Source: a virus. From it: a DNA stretch of 53,952 bases. This document shows, piece by piece, positions 25,439-33,304 of this stretch. Within the stretch, counting starts at the first letter, position 1; each line of letters begins with the position of its first letter. The translations under genes and the position numbers were made by a program. The stretch covers positions 1 to 53,952 of IMG/VR virus record IMGVR_UViG_3300048997_000104. One strand, given 5' to 3'. Below the pieces are notes generated by a model that saw only the letters and a list, made by a program, of their open reading frames with translations, was not told the origin of the DNA and did no database searches.

Positions 25439-25845
25439 CCAAGACGCTCACCACCCGCGAACTTCTCCTCAAGCGCGCTGGCCTGACGCCCGCAATGGTA
25501 CAGCGCGGCAAGACCGACGAATTTTTCACAGTTGTCATGGATGCTTTGAGCGACATCTACAAGGGCAAGCAAGTGCTCTATGGCAACTACCTTGAGACGC
25601 ACGGCGGCGACCCAACGCAGTTCGCGCTCATGGAGCACTTCTCAGACATCAAGCGCAAATATGTGCGCGCGCAGGCGTTTATGAAAGAATACTTCAACGG
25701 CAGCCACGATATGCCGCTTGATGAGCTACTGGACACCTACTCCGACCTGGCAGTGTACGGAGCGATAGGTGTCCAGCTCGTGCTACACCTTATTGCGAGG
25801 GAACAACGTGGAACATCTGGATCAATCGGCGGTGGTGCTGGCTGA
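25435..25845 (+). CDS. DUF1599 / nucleotide-modification-associated domain 1-like protein
   Basis: 136 aa from TTG at 25435, overlapping the MazG gene end. The pattern 'KGKQVLYGNYLETHGG', 'ALMEHFSDIKRKYVRAQAFM' and 'LLDTYSDLAVYGAIGVQLV' resembles DUF1599, an all-alpha family named for its frequent link to phage nucleotide modification and related to MazG-like folds. The final Gly-rich residues overlap the next start. Family assignment is by eye and moderate. Confidence 0.5.
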   Translation: MTKTLTTRELLLKRAGLTPAMVQRGKTDEFFTVVMDALSDIYKGKQVLYGNYLETHGGDPTQFALMEHFSDIKRKYVRAQAFMKEYFNGSHDMPLDELLDTYSDLAVYGAIGVQLVLHLIAREQRGTSGSIGGGAG

Positions 25846-26080
25846 CGCTTGCGAGGGCAATGCTGTCAGTGCGATGATCGTGCACGGCGACGGCCTGCCA
25901 AGCGTCTTTGCGCGGGGCGACGTCAGCGGCATGCTGGCGATGGCCCTCGACAGCCACCCGGAATTGATCCAGTCATTCATCAACGCGCTGACGGTGGTAC
26001 GGCTCTGGGGTGAGAACCGCGATCACCCAGCCTTCGCCGCCGTCATCTTCGCCAAGGAAAGAGAGAAGCACAGTTCATGA
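25808..26080 (+). CDS. Small hypothetical protein
   Basis: 90 aa from GTG at 25808, chosen because GAGGGA lies just upstream; it overlaps the preceding gene by 38 bp. The sequence 'VSGMLAMALDSHPELIQSFINALTVVRLWG' is helical, without recognised motifs. It overlaps the exonuclease start by 4 bp (ATGA). Confidence 0.55.
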   Translation: MEHLDQSAVVLADACEGNAVSAMIVHGDGLPSVFARGDVSGMLAMALDSHPELIQSFINALTVVRLWGENRDHPAFAAVIFAKEREKHSS

Positions 26081-26631
26081 TAGCCATCGACTTTGAAACC
26101 ACCGGGTTGCTCAAGGGCGACACGGACGATCCCAAGCGCCAGCCCGGTATTTGCCAGATCGGCCTCGTGATCCTCAACTCCGATTGGACCGTCGTTGGCG
26201 AGTATGAGACGCTCGTCAATCCCGAGATGGCCATCGAACCGGGCGCAGCCGCAGCCCATGGGATCACCGACGCGATGCTCCGTGGAGCGCCAACGTTTGC
26301 CGAGGCGTTCTGGGACCTGATCGGATTTGCGCGGTCGCGGCGCTACTGGGTGGGTTACAACAACGAGTTTGACCGCAAGGTTCTGTACCACCAACTGCGG
26401 CGCTATGGCCTGGAGATGAAGTATCCCTGGCCTTGCAGCGACATCGACGTCATGAAGGTCGGTGGCGACTTGATGCAAATGCAGGGGAAGCGCGGCGCCA
26501 AGTTCCCCAAGCTCATCGAGCTGCATCAGGCGCTCTTTGGCGAGGCATTCGGCGGCGCGCACAACGCTTTGAAAGATATCAAGGCGACGGTGCGTTGTGG
26601 CCGGGAGCTGAAGGAAAGGGGCCTGCTCTGA
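26077..26631 (+). CDS. DEDDh 3'-5' exonuclease (DnaQ-like)
   Basis: 184 aa. 'MIAIDFETTG' gives D5 and E7, 'YNNEFDRKVL' gives D99, and 'GAHNALKDIKA' gives H162 and D167, so all five DEDDh residues are present. In trans it could proofread for the C-family polymerase encoded two genes downstream, as DnaQ does for PolIII alpha. The stop overlaps the radical SAM start. Confidence 0.9.
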   Translation: MIAIDFETTGLLKGDTDDPKRQPGICQIGLVILNSDWTVVGEYETLVNPEMAIEPGAAAAHGITDAMLRGAPTFAEAFWDLIGFARSRRYWVGYNNEFDRKVLYHQLRRYGLEMKYPWPCSDIDVMKVGGDLMQMQGKRGAKFPKLIELHQALFGEAFGGAHNALKDIKATVRCGRELKERGLL

Positions 26632-27329
26632 TGTTTCCTCTCAGGACCATCCACCAGATCGAGATCACCAGCCGCTGCAACCTGCGGTGCCGCTACTGCC
26701 CGTCGCCAAATCTCCAGCGGCCCAAGATCGACATGAATTTCTTCACATTCGAGCGGGCGATGTGGATGGTCCGCAAGCTGATGGCGCAAGGGACCCAGCA
26801 GCCAGACCTCAATCTTGCCGGGATCGGCGAGAGCACCATCCACCCACAGTTCTTGGAGTTCGTCACTCACGCCCGCGTCTTTCTGGGCAAGAACATCAAG
26901 CTGGTTCTAGCCACCAACGGCTTGACGATGAACGAGCAAATCGCGGAGCGGCTCAAATGGGCCAAGGTCGATGTCTACGTGTCGATGCATCGGCCCGAGA
27001 AGGCAGGGCCAGCCATCGAGCTATGCCGCAAGATGGGCATCCTCAAGGGCGCGTCGGCAGACCCTAGCCTCGCCGCCATCAATTGGGCGGGGCAGGTAGA
27101 GTGGCACAACTCTGCGCCGCCGATGGATTGCGCCTGGGTCAAGAATGGCTGGGCCATGGTGATGTCGGACGGTCGCCTGACATCCTGCTCGATGGACGCT
27201 TCAGGCATCGGCGTCTTTGGCACGGTCGATGACCGGATCGCAGACCTATTCACCAAGCCGTATGGCCTGTGCAAGACCTGCCACCAGGAACTGAAGATAC
27301 CCGGCTATGACCAGAGGAACCCAAAGTGA
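26631..27329 (+). CDS. Radical SAM protein with SPASM-like C-terminal cysteines
   Basis: 232 aa from the ATG at 26631, which overlaps the exonuclease stop (TGATG); the frame stays open further upstream but without support. 'ITSRCNLRCRYCPSP' is the CxxxCxxC motif (C16, C20, C23) that binds the SAM-cleaving 4Fe-4S cluster. 'NLAGIGESTIHPQF' is the GGE-like SAM-binding region. C-terminal 'DCAWVKNGW', 'LTSCSMDA' and 'CKTCHQE' form a reduced SPASM-type second-cluster domain. Location between an exonuclease and the DNA polymerase suggests a nucleotide or peptide substrate; base modification is a hypothesis. Confidence 0.85.
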   Translation: MFPLRTIHQIEITSRCNLRCRYCPSPNLQRPKIDMNFFTFERAMWMVRKLMAQGTQQPDLNLAGIGESTIHPQFLEFVTHARVFLGKNIKLVLATNGLTMNEQIAERLKWAKVDVYVSMHRPEKAGPAIELCRKMGILKGASADPSLAAINWAGQVEWHNSAPPMDCAWVKNGWAMVMSDGRLTSCSMDASGIGVFGTVDDRIADLFTKPYGLCKTCHQELKIPGYDQRNPK

Positions 27330-30190
27330 TCCATCTTGACGTCAAGACGGACTACAGCTTCCTCAAGTCATACGGGTCGCCTGCCCAAATTCTTGCGCGC
27401 GTCAAGGAGCTGGAAGCTGACGTTGTCGGCATAGCCGACTTTTGCAGCACTTGGGGGCACATCCCATTTTGGAAAGCTGCGAAGAAAGAGAAAATCAAAC
27501 CACTCCTCGGCGTTCAGCTCCCAGTTGTGAAGAGCCTGGACAAAGACCCGCGCCATGACTTGGTTACTCTCATCGCAATGTCGCAGGACGGCCTGCGAGC
27601 CCAGTACGAAGCACTCAGCCTGGCTACTAAGCAGTTTTACTACCGGCCACGGCTCACGTATGATCAGTTGCATGATATCACCGGAAATGTTATTATCTCC
27701 AATAGGATAACGCTGGGGGCCGTTGATAAGTTCCTGTGTCTGCCACGGTCTTTCCTGGGGCTGGGGGTAGGTAGCGCAGCCCTCGTCGCCGCAGCTAAGG
27801 CACGCTGCGGAAGCGTGGCTATAACCTGTTCTCCGGTCTACCCGACCCCAGCCGACAAGGAAGCCTACCAGCTCGTGAATGCGATTGGATCGGCCCGCAA
27901 GACATTCGATATTGACGGCCTCGATCAGTGGATGTTCCGCCTGGGTGAGTGCTCCAGCCGGTTCTACTCCATGGGAGTGACCAAAGAGGAGTTCAATGCC
28001 TGGTATGCGCAGACGCTTGAGATAGCCAGTATCTGCTCGGCTGAGCTGCCGCAAGCTCAGAACGTCAAGCCCGCTATCAACATCACGTTGGAGCAATGGT
28101 GCGAAGATGGAGCACGAGGCAGAAATATTGATCTTTCCAAAGACCCCTGGCGCACCCGTTTGGCGTATGAGCTCAAGCTCATACACGAGAAGGGCTTTGT
28201 GGACTACTTTCTGCTCATCGGCGACCTCATCCAATGGGCTAAGGATCGAATGTTTGTGGGCCCAGCACGCGGCTCTAGCGCAGGAAGCCTGGTTTGCTAT
28301 CTTATGGGCATCGTTGAAGTGGATCCAATTGCCCATAACCTTATGTTCGAGCGGTTCATAGATGTCACGCGAACTGACCTGCCCGACGTTGATATTGATT
28401 TTCCAGACGAGCGGCGTGACGAGGTGTATGGTTACTTGGCCGACAAATACGGCGCTGACCGTGTTGCCCGCCTTGGCACAGTATCGCTATTCAAAGCAAA
28501 GTCGTCACTTGGAGATGTCGCCAAGTGTTATAGTATTCCCAAATGGGAAGTGGATTCACTCACCGACGTGCTTGTCGAACGATCAGGGGGTGACGCCCGC
28601 GCCAACATGACCATCATGGATACGATCAACCAGTTTGAGAAGGCCAAGGCGCTGGTTGACAAGTATCCAAAGATCAGGATGGCTGAGGTGCTGGAGGGCC
28701 ACGCGCGGCATACCGGGAAGCACGCGGCGGGCGTCTGTATCTCAAACGACCCCATCGCCCGGTATTGTTCGATCGACCACAATAAGGGCGGCATCGGCGA
28801 GCTGACCAAGTACGATGCCGAGGCAATCGGCCTGATGAAGATTGACGCGCTCGGCCTCAAGACCCTGAGCGTGATCCAAGATGCCTGTGACATGGCTGGG
28901 ATCAACCCACGCAGCCTGTACACTCTCCCGCTCGACCGGCAGGACGCATTTGACATCTTCCAGAAGGATAAGGTCGCTGGCGTGTTCCAGTTTGAAGGAT
29001 ACGCCGTGCGTTCATTGATGCGACAAATGGGTGTGGAGAATTTCGATGACATCGTGGCTCTCACTTCCTTGGCTCGTCCTGGCCCTCTCCATTGCGGCGG
29101 TGCTAACGAGTTTATTGCTCGTCGTACGGGACAGAAAGATTGGGACTATCAGCACCCTCTGCTTAGCTCTCACACTGGTCATACTTTCGGCACAATTGTA
29201 TACCAAGAACAAGTCATGTCCATCACACGTGATCTTGGAGGCATGGACTGGCAAGACGTCAATGCTCTTCGGCGAGCTATGTCTAAGTCCTTGGGCGAGG
29301 AGTTCTTCAACAAGTATCGAGACAAATTCCTGGTTGGAACTCGGGCCAAGTCAATCCCAGATGAAATCGCCCTCACAATTTGGGCTGATATGTGCACCTT
29401 CGGCTCTTGGGCGTTTAACCTGTCGCACGCTGTATCTTACGCCCTGATCAGCTACTGGTGCGCCTATCTCAAAGCTGTCCACCCTGCCGAGTTCGCGGTG
29501 GCCAGCTTGCGCCGAGCAGCGTCGGACGATCACATCTTCCGGCTCTTGCGCGAACTCAAGAAGGAAGGCTATGAGATTGTGCCTTTCGATCCAAACAAGT
29601 CCGACATCAATTGGTCGGCCAAAGAGGGCAAAATCTATGGAGGATTTACAGGCGTCAAGGGAGTTGGCGAGGTCACGGCTGCGCGCTTTCTTGAACAACG
29701 AAAGCAAAATCCTGCGGGATGGCTTTCTGGCCTCACTCTTGCGCAAAGGTCTAAAGTACTCGCACCAAACAATACTCCGTGGCACAACCTCACACGTCTG
29801 CACGGTGCATATGGCGCCTATTACGATGATCCTGAATCCCAAAAGGTGAAGGGGCCGATCCTAAACATCGAGGACATCCCAGAGAAAAAGGGTGAATATT
29901 GCTTCATCGCCACCCTCAAGGTCCGAAATCTGCGCGACTTGAATGAGACGCAGAGCCTTGCCAAGCGCGATGGAAAACTCATACACCACAACAACCTGTT
30001 CCTCAACCTTCAGGTCGAGGATGATACCGGCTCCATCCTTGCCACTATCAATCGCTTCAAATATCAGGAGCTAGGCAAGCCGCTGATGGAGGAGGAGAGC
30101 GACGGCCATGACTTCCTGATCCGAGGGCGGATCATGGAAGATGGTCGACGTAAGATCAACATTGACAAAATCAAGAGGCTCAGCACATGA
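27326..30190 (+). CDS. C-family DNA polymerase (DnaE / PolIII alpha-like)
   Basis: 954 aa, shorter than E. coli DnaE (1160). The N-terminal PHP domain is degenerate: 'HLDVKTDYSFLKS' replaces the usual HxHxxxSxxD, so the second metal His is lost. 'VGPARGSSAGSLVCYLMGI' and 'LPDVDIDFPDERRDEVYGYL' (acidic triad D354, D356, D358) plus D507 in 'MKIDALGLKTL' define the catalytic palm. The C-terminus has an HhH region ('FTGVKGVGEVTAARFLEQ') and an OB fold. Probably the replicative polymerase, using the nearby exonuclease for proofreading. Confidence 0.95.
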   Translation: MIHLDVKTDYSFLKSYGSPAQILARVKELEADVVGIADFCSTWGHIPFWKAAKKEKIKPLLGVQLPVVKSLDKDPRHDLVTLIAMSQDGLRAQYEALSLATKQFYYRPRLTYDQLHDITGNVIISNRITLGAVDKFLCLPRSFLGLGVGSAALVAAAKARCGSVAITCSPVYPTPADKEAYQLVNAIGSARKTFDIDGLDQWMFRLGECSSRFYSMGVTKEEFNAWYAQTLEIASICSAELPQAQNVKPAINITLEQWCEDGARGRNIDLSKDPWRTRLAYELKLIHEKGFVDYFLLIGDLIQWAKDRMFVGPARGSSAGSLVCYLMGIVEVDPIAHNLMFERFIDVTRTDLPDVDIDFPDERRDEVYGYLADKYGADRVARLGTVSLFKAKSSLGDVAKCYSIPKWEVDSLTDVLVERSGGDARANMTIMDTINQFEKAKALVDKYPKIRMAEVLEGHARHTGKHAAGVCISNDPIARYCSIDHNKGGIGELTKYDAEAIGLMKIDALGLKTLSVIQDACDMAGINPRSLYTLPLDRQDAFDIFQKDKVAGVFQFEGYAVRSLMRQMGVENFDDIVALTSLARPGPLHCGGANEFIARRTGQKDWDYQHPLLSSHTGHTFGTIVYQEQVMSITRDLGGMDWQDVNALRRAMSKSLGEEFFNKYRDKFLVGTRAKSIPDEIALTIWADMCTFGSWAFNLSHAVSYALISYWCAYLKAVHPAEFAVASLRRAASDDHIFRLLRELKKEGYEIVPFDPNKSDINWSAKEGKIYGGFTGVKGVGEVTAARFLEQRKQNPAGWLSGLTLAQRSKVLAPNNTPWHNLTRLHGAYGAYYDDPESQKVKGPILNIEDIPEKKGEYCFIATLKVRNLRDLNETQSLAKRDGKLIHHNNLFLNLQVEDDTGSILATINRFKYQELGKPLMEEESDGHDFLIRGRIMEDGRRKINIDKIKRLST

Positions 30191-30504
30191 CGCGTACAGA
30201 CAATGTCGGGGCGTTCCCGGCCCCCACTCAGATCACCGAGAGCCAGCACAAGGCGCTCTTGGACATCAATGCCAAAATTCAAGCCAACCAAGCAGTGGTG
30301 CGGCAGTTCCAGGAGACCATGCAGACGCGAATGCAGGAACTCCAAGCCAGGACCGCCGCGATCTGGAAGGACATCGAGGCTACATCCGGCGCCAGCATGG
30401 AAGGCATCAACTGGGAGCCACACCCTCAGCTGCCTATGATCATTCCAACTGAGATGTCACTCAGAGGCCGCGCTTTGCCTTCCAGTGGCGATAAGCTAGG
30501 CTAA
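30187..30504 (+). CDS. Small coiled-coil protein after the polymerase
   Basis: 105 aa, start overlapping the polymerase stop. Residues 15-65 are a heptad-rich helix ('HKALLDINAKIQANQAVVRQF') and the C-terminus is short and irregular. It could be a structural partner of the polymerase, but no family is recognised. The last 30 bp contain the promoter-like element at 30475. Confidence 0.65.
   Translation: MTRTDNVGAFPAPTQITESQHKALLDINAKIQANQAVVRQFQETMQTRMQELQARTAAIWKDIEATSGASMEGINWEPHPQLPMIIPTEMSLRGRALPSSGDKLG
30475..30502 (+). promoter_or_regulatory. Promoter TTGCCT-N16-TAGGCT inside the end of the previous gene
   Basis: TTGCCT (30475-30480) and TAGGCT (30497-30502) are 16 bp apart, matching the TTGCC-N16 pattern of other intergenic promoters here. 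A start near 30510 would lie 28 bp before the terminator at 30538, giving a short leader RNA unless read-through occurs. Confidence 0.45.
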
Positions 30505-30537
30505 CGGGGTCGAGTACAACTTCCCCCTGTACCGGCG

Positions 30538-30584
30538 GGCAGGCGCACTAAGATCATGGCTGGTCGGGTGCGCCTGCCTCTTTT
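30538..30584 (+). terminator. Intrinsic terminator after the replication operon
   Basis: GGCAGGCGCAC (30538-30548) pairs perfectly with GTGCGCCTGCC (30568-30578) and is followed by TCTTTT. It closes the 18.3-30.5 kb transcript and also lies just downstream of the promoter at 30475. Confidence 0.85.
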
Positions 30585-30599
30585 AACCAGGAGCGTGCG

Positions 30600-30875
30600 A
30601 TGGCAAAGAAAGAGATGGGATTTGTACTATACTGCAACGTCGATCCAATCAGCGGCCCTGAGATCGATGAATTGACCAAGTCTGGGTCAGTCGACACCGA
30701 TGGGCTTGATGGCATTGAAGGGGTCGTGATGGCGACGCCTCGCGCGGCGAGAAGGTGGCGTACAACTTCCACTTCGGCAAACACGCCGTACGCGGCAACT
30801 GGATTATGGCGCTCGGCGACTCATCCGGCTTCTCTTGGCCGTTCCCAACGGCGCACGATGCCGAGTCAATGCTGA
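30600..30875 (+). CDS. N-terminal half of a probable frameshifted gene
   Basis: 91 aa from the ATG at 30600, with AGGAG 9 nt upstream. The first 42 residues ('MGFVLYCNVDPISGPEIDE') read like a real protein. From about 30728 the frame becomes Arg/Thr/Ser-rich, typical of reading out of frame, while the -1 frame becomes protein-like. Probably one gene spanning 30600-31018 that is disrupted by an indel or joined by frameshifting. No canonical slippery heptamer was found. Confidence 0.55.
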   Translation: MAKKEMGFVLYCNVDPISGPEIDELTKSGSVDTDGLDGIEGVVMATPRAARRWRTTSTSANTPYAATGLWRSATHPASLGRSQRRTMPSQC

Positions 30876-31018
30876 GCGTCTGCATGGAGAAGCAACTCGA
30901 CTGGTGCAAGTTGTACTGCCCTGGACGCGAAGGCGACCATAATCCAGTACACGACAAGGTTGAAGTTGACCTCAAGTCCACATTCAGCCAAATGCTGGAC
31001 AAGCATCGTGGTCGCTGA
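30755..31018 (+). CDS. C-terminal half of the frameshifted gene, or separate 87-aa protein
   Basis: The frame is open from 30719 and contains a GTG at 30755 without a usable Shine-Dalgarno sequence. The protein part is convincing: 'VAYNFHFGKHAVRGNWIMALG', 'DWCKLYCPGREGDHNP', with several Trp and Cys residues. It overlaps the nuclease start by 11 bp. Most likely the continuation of the gene beginning at 30600. Confidence 0.6.
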   Translation: MAYNFHFGKHAVRGNWIMALGDSSGFSWPFPTAHDAESMLSVCMEKQLDWCKLYCPGREGDHNPVHDKVEVDLKSTFSQMLDKHRGR

Positions 31019-31601
31019 GTCGCCGTACAACCAAGACCTCAAGAAAGCCATCCGGCGTCTGGGCATATTTGCCTACAAGGCGTCGGATCGCTTCCAGGGC
31101 GGCATCCCTGACATCTATATGGCGCGCGGCAACTGGATCGAGGGCAAGGCGATCCCAATGCCCAAGCGCAACAACGTCAGCATCCTCGTGCATGTGGACC
31201 CTGCCCAGAAGATATTGCTCAACCAGCTGACCCATTTTGGCGACCAATGCTTCCTCGCCGTCTACTGGGTCGATGAGCGCGGCATTCGTTATTTCACATT
31301 CATCCCCTGGATGGACGCCAGGTCAATCACGACCTGGGGATACAAGACCATCGGCCAGCTGTCGATCCCGATGGATCGCACCAAGCTCTGGAAGATGGAC
31401 CGTTTCTTTCACCCCAAGGCACCGCGCCGCTGGCTCGGCTCTGAGCCCGGTACATGGTGGGGAGACAGATTGAATGAATGGAAACGAGACAATCCCGACT
31501 ACTGGCGGCCCCCAGATACCGGGCGCGACGTTGGCATCCAACTCGACGGTGGAGTGGGAGAGGATCACAGTCACAGTCCGAGTGCCGAAGGGGACGGCTG
31601 A
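31008..31601 (+). CDS. PD-(D/E)XK nuclease (resolvase / VRR-NUC-like)
   Basis: 197 aa from the GTG at 31008 overlapping the upstream end. 'DRFQGGIPDIYMARGNWIEGKAI' provides D35, E45 and K47, the PD-(D/E)XK catalytic triad, preceded by a helix with 'LKKAIRRLGIFAYK' as in VRR-NUC and archaeal-type resolvases. 'AQKILLNQLTHFGDQCFLAVYW' is the helix-strand segment after the active site. Likely cuts branched or damaged DNA. The C-terminal 40 residues overlap the next gene. Confidence 0.8.
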   Translation: MVAESPYNQDLKKAIRRLGIFAYKASDRFQGGIPDIYMARGNWIEGKAIPMPKRNNVSILVHVDPAQKILLNQLTHFGDQCFLAVYWVDERGIRYFTFIPWMDARSITTWGYKTIGQLSIPMDRTKLWKMDRFFHPKAPRRWLGSEPGTWWGDRLNEWKRDNPDYWRPPDTGRDVGIQLDGGVGEDHSHSPSAEGDG

Positions 31602-31752
31602 CTGGTACCGCGAGCGCGCAGAATACTTTGGCGATGGGACGCTGGACAAGGTCGTCCAGTTCTTCGTGCGCCACGCACCATCGTGGTATCTACAGCGCAT
31701 CGGATTAGCTGATTGCACATGTGCGAGGTGTAAATATGGATTGCAAAGGTGA
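31474..31752 (+). CDS. Small hypothetical protein overlapping the nuclease
   Basis: 92 aa, ATG at 31474 with GGGGAG 9 nt upstream. It overlaps the nuclease C-terminus by 128 bp. 'ITVTVRVPKGTADWYRERAEYFG' followed by 'LDKVVQFFVRHAPSWYLQ' looks like a ribbon-helix-helix-type fold, and 'CTCARC' at the end may bind metal. No family assigned. Confidence 0.6.
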   Translation: MNGNETIPTTGGPQIPGATLASNSTVEWERITVTVRVPKGTADWYRERAEYFGDGTLDKVVQFFVRHAPSWYLQRIGLADCTCARCKYGLQR

Positions 31753-32065
31753 AGGATGTAAGCGCACCGCAGTATGCGCGATGGCGATAAATGTTCCTGC
31801 GACCGGCGTGCCTATCGACATGCACCAGCCTTTGAAAATCATCTTTGGCATAGAATTGTGCGCGCGACATTATGGCGAGATCAATATCAAAGACTGGCTT
31901 GGTGATGAGAAGCTGCGCGAGTTGTTTCGTATCCAGGCTCGCATATCTGCCGGGAACCTGGCTGTGCCGCCAGATTTTGACCGAGCATTCATCAGCAAGG
32001 TTAATTTGAAGGACCCAGCATATCTCTCTATGAAGAACAGCCGCGAACCTCAATCCGGTGGATAA
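31736..32065 (+). CDS. Small putative zinc-binding protein
   Basis: 109 aa from ATG at 31736 (GAGGTG upstream), overlapping the previous gene by 17 bp. 'MDCKGEGCKRTAVC' and 'GIELCARHYGEI' supply three cysteines plus a CxxH, a treble-clef-like zinc site. The remainder is helical. Function unknown. Confidence 0.65.
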   Translation: MDCKGEGCKRTAVCAMAINVPATGVPIDMHQPLKIIFGIELCARHYGEINIKDWLGDEKLRELFRIQARISAGNLAVPPDFDRAFISKVNLKDPAYLSMKNSREPQSGG

Positions 32066-32167
32066 GTCTACAACTTTATTATTGCGCGTCCGCATCTTCG
32101 CGCTTTACTCCACCGCTGCCATGGCCTAGTCTCGGGCCTTCGTTCAACCCAAACCCCAAGGGGCACT

Positions 32168-32827
32168 ATGACAGCATATCGCAAGGCAGCCGACGCTGCC
32201 GTCACTCACTATCCAACCAAATACGATCTTTGCACGATCCACGGCACCGGCAAGCCCTACAAGTTCCAGGCCGGCAGCGGTCGCGCTCGCATCCTGAACG
32301 AATTTGGCGCGGAAGGCCGCACCATCGGCGAGATCACCAAGCTGGCTGCGGAAGTGGGCTTCGATCCCAACTTCACCGTCAGCGCCATTCTCAAGCAGCA
32401 CGACACCAAGGACGGCGGCTGGACGGTCAAGGCACCGGAAGGCAAGACCCTGGAGACGATCAAGGCCGAGCGCCAAGAGCGGCGTGTCGACCCCGAGACA
32501 GCGGCCAAGAAGGCCGAGAAGGAAGCGGCCAAGAAGGCACGCGCGGATGCGCGCGAAGCCAAGAAAGCCGACAAGGATCGCAGCGCCCAGGAGAAGGCGG
32601 CGCTGAAGGCTACCCAGAAGGCCGAGAAGGACGCGGCCAAGGAAGCCAAGAAAGCCGCCAAGAAAGCCGCCAAGGACGCGGCCGCAGTCGAAGCAACAGC
32701 CAAGGCAGCGGAGCAGCCGGCGACGGATGCGCCTGCCGCCGAGCAGACGGAGGCGACGGAAGCCACCGAAGCAGCCCCGGCTCCCAAACAGAGCCGTCGG
32801 CAAGTTCGCCGTGGTGCGGTAGCCTAG
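32168..32827 (+). CDS. Protein with small N-terminal domain and Ala/Lys-rich tail
   Basis: 219 aa, start after AGGGGCAC at 32159. Residues 1-100 form a compact domain ('RILNEFGAEGRTIGEITKLAAEVG' looks like a winged-helix or HTH segment). From about residue 105 to 180 it is an almost pure Ala/Lys/Glu helix (AKKAEKEAAKKAR repeats), then a Pro/Ala/Thr/Glu linker and a basic end (QSRRQVRR). This resembles histone H1-like bacterial proteins such as HC2/AlgP. DNA binding is inferred. Confidence 0.75.
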   Translation: MTAYRKAADAAVTHYPTKYDLCTIHGTGKPYKFQAGSGRARILNEFGAEGRTIGEITKLAAEVGFDPNFTVSAILKQHDTKDGGWTVKAPEGKTLETIKAERQERRVDPETAAKKAEKEAAKKARADAREAKKADKDRSAQEKAALKATQKAEKDAAKEAKKAAKKAAKDAAAVEATAKAAEQPATDAPAAEQTEATEATEAAPAPKQSRRQVRRGAVA

Positions 32828-32862
32828 CGCGCGGTCCAGCTAGGCCACTTTCCGAGCCTCCA

Positions 32863-32894
32863 GGGGCCCAGGTTGCTTCGACAGCCTGGGCCCC
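32863..32894. terminator. Strong hairpin between convergent genes
   Basis: GGGGCCCAGG (32863-32872) pairs perfectly with CCTGGGCCCC (32885-32894), and the stem can extend inward to a UUCG-type loop. It lies between the + gene ending at 32827 and the - gene ending at 32904. There is no long T-run on either side, so termination may be factor-assisted or the hairpin may act as an end-protecting structure. Confidence 0.6.
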
Positions 32895-32903
32895 ACGCAC
32901 ATT

Positions 32904-33242
32904 CTACCAATTGCGTTGCGCCCACCGAGGGTGATGTCCAATGGGCATGATGTGCGTCGGTCGCACGCAGGCATCCTCGCAGCAAGTCCGCTCCGGTCCA
33001 TTGACCACATAGAACTTGTCTGGGAAATCCCAGAACAACTTGGCGATAAACCGCTTGGCGTTTAGCAGTTTGCGCGTCTCTGTATGGTACAGCATTGGAT
33101 AGCGGCCCTTGTCAATGGTTCCTCTCCAATACCAGTGCTCGCCCATCCGCAAGATATTGTGCTCGATGTATCTGAGCCAATCGGCTGGTATGTCGCGCAG
33201 CCGCGTGTCCATGTCAACGAGTGGTCGAATCAAGACGATCAT
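32904..33242 (-). CDS. HNH-like endonuclease, degenerate
   Basis: 112 aa on the minus strand, starting at the ATG ending at 33242, which has AAAGGAG directly upstream. 'GEHWYWRGTIDKGRYP', 'NAKRFIAKLFWDFPD' and 'CVRPTHIMPIGH' follow the layout of small phage HNH proteins (CW.W.G, AHR, CvNPxHL). The central Asn of CVNPxHL is Arg here and the metal-binding H before it is not evident, so activity is uncertain. It is the only minus-strand gene in the 16-41 kb region, fitting a mobile homing-type insertion. Confidence 0.6.
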   Translation of the reverse strand: MIVLIRPLVDMDTRLRDIPADWLRYIEHNILRMGEHWYWRGTIDKGRYPMLYHTETRKLLNAKRFIAKLFWDFPDKFYVVNGPERTCCEDACVRPTHIMPIGHHPRWAQRNW

Positions 33243-33304
33243 CTTTGCTCCTTTCAAGCTCCCGACTTTGAAAACATCTGACTATATTCTAAGATACCGT
33301 TCCC

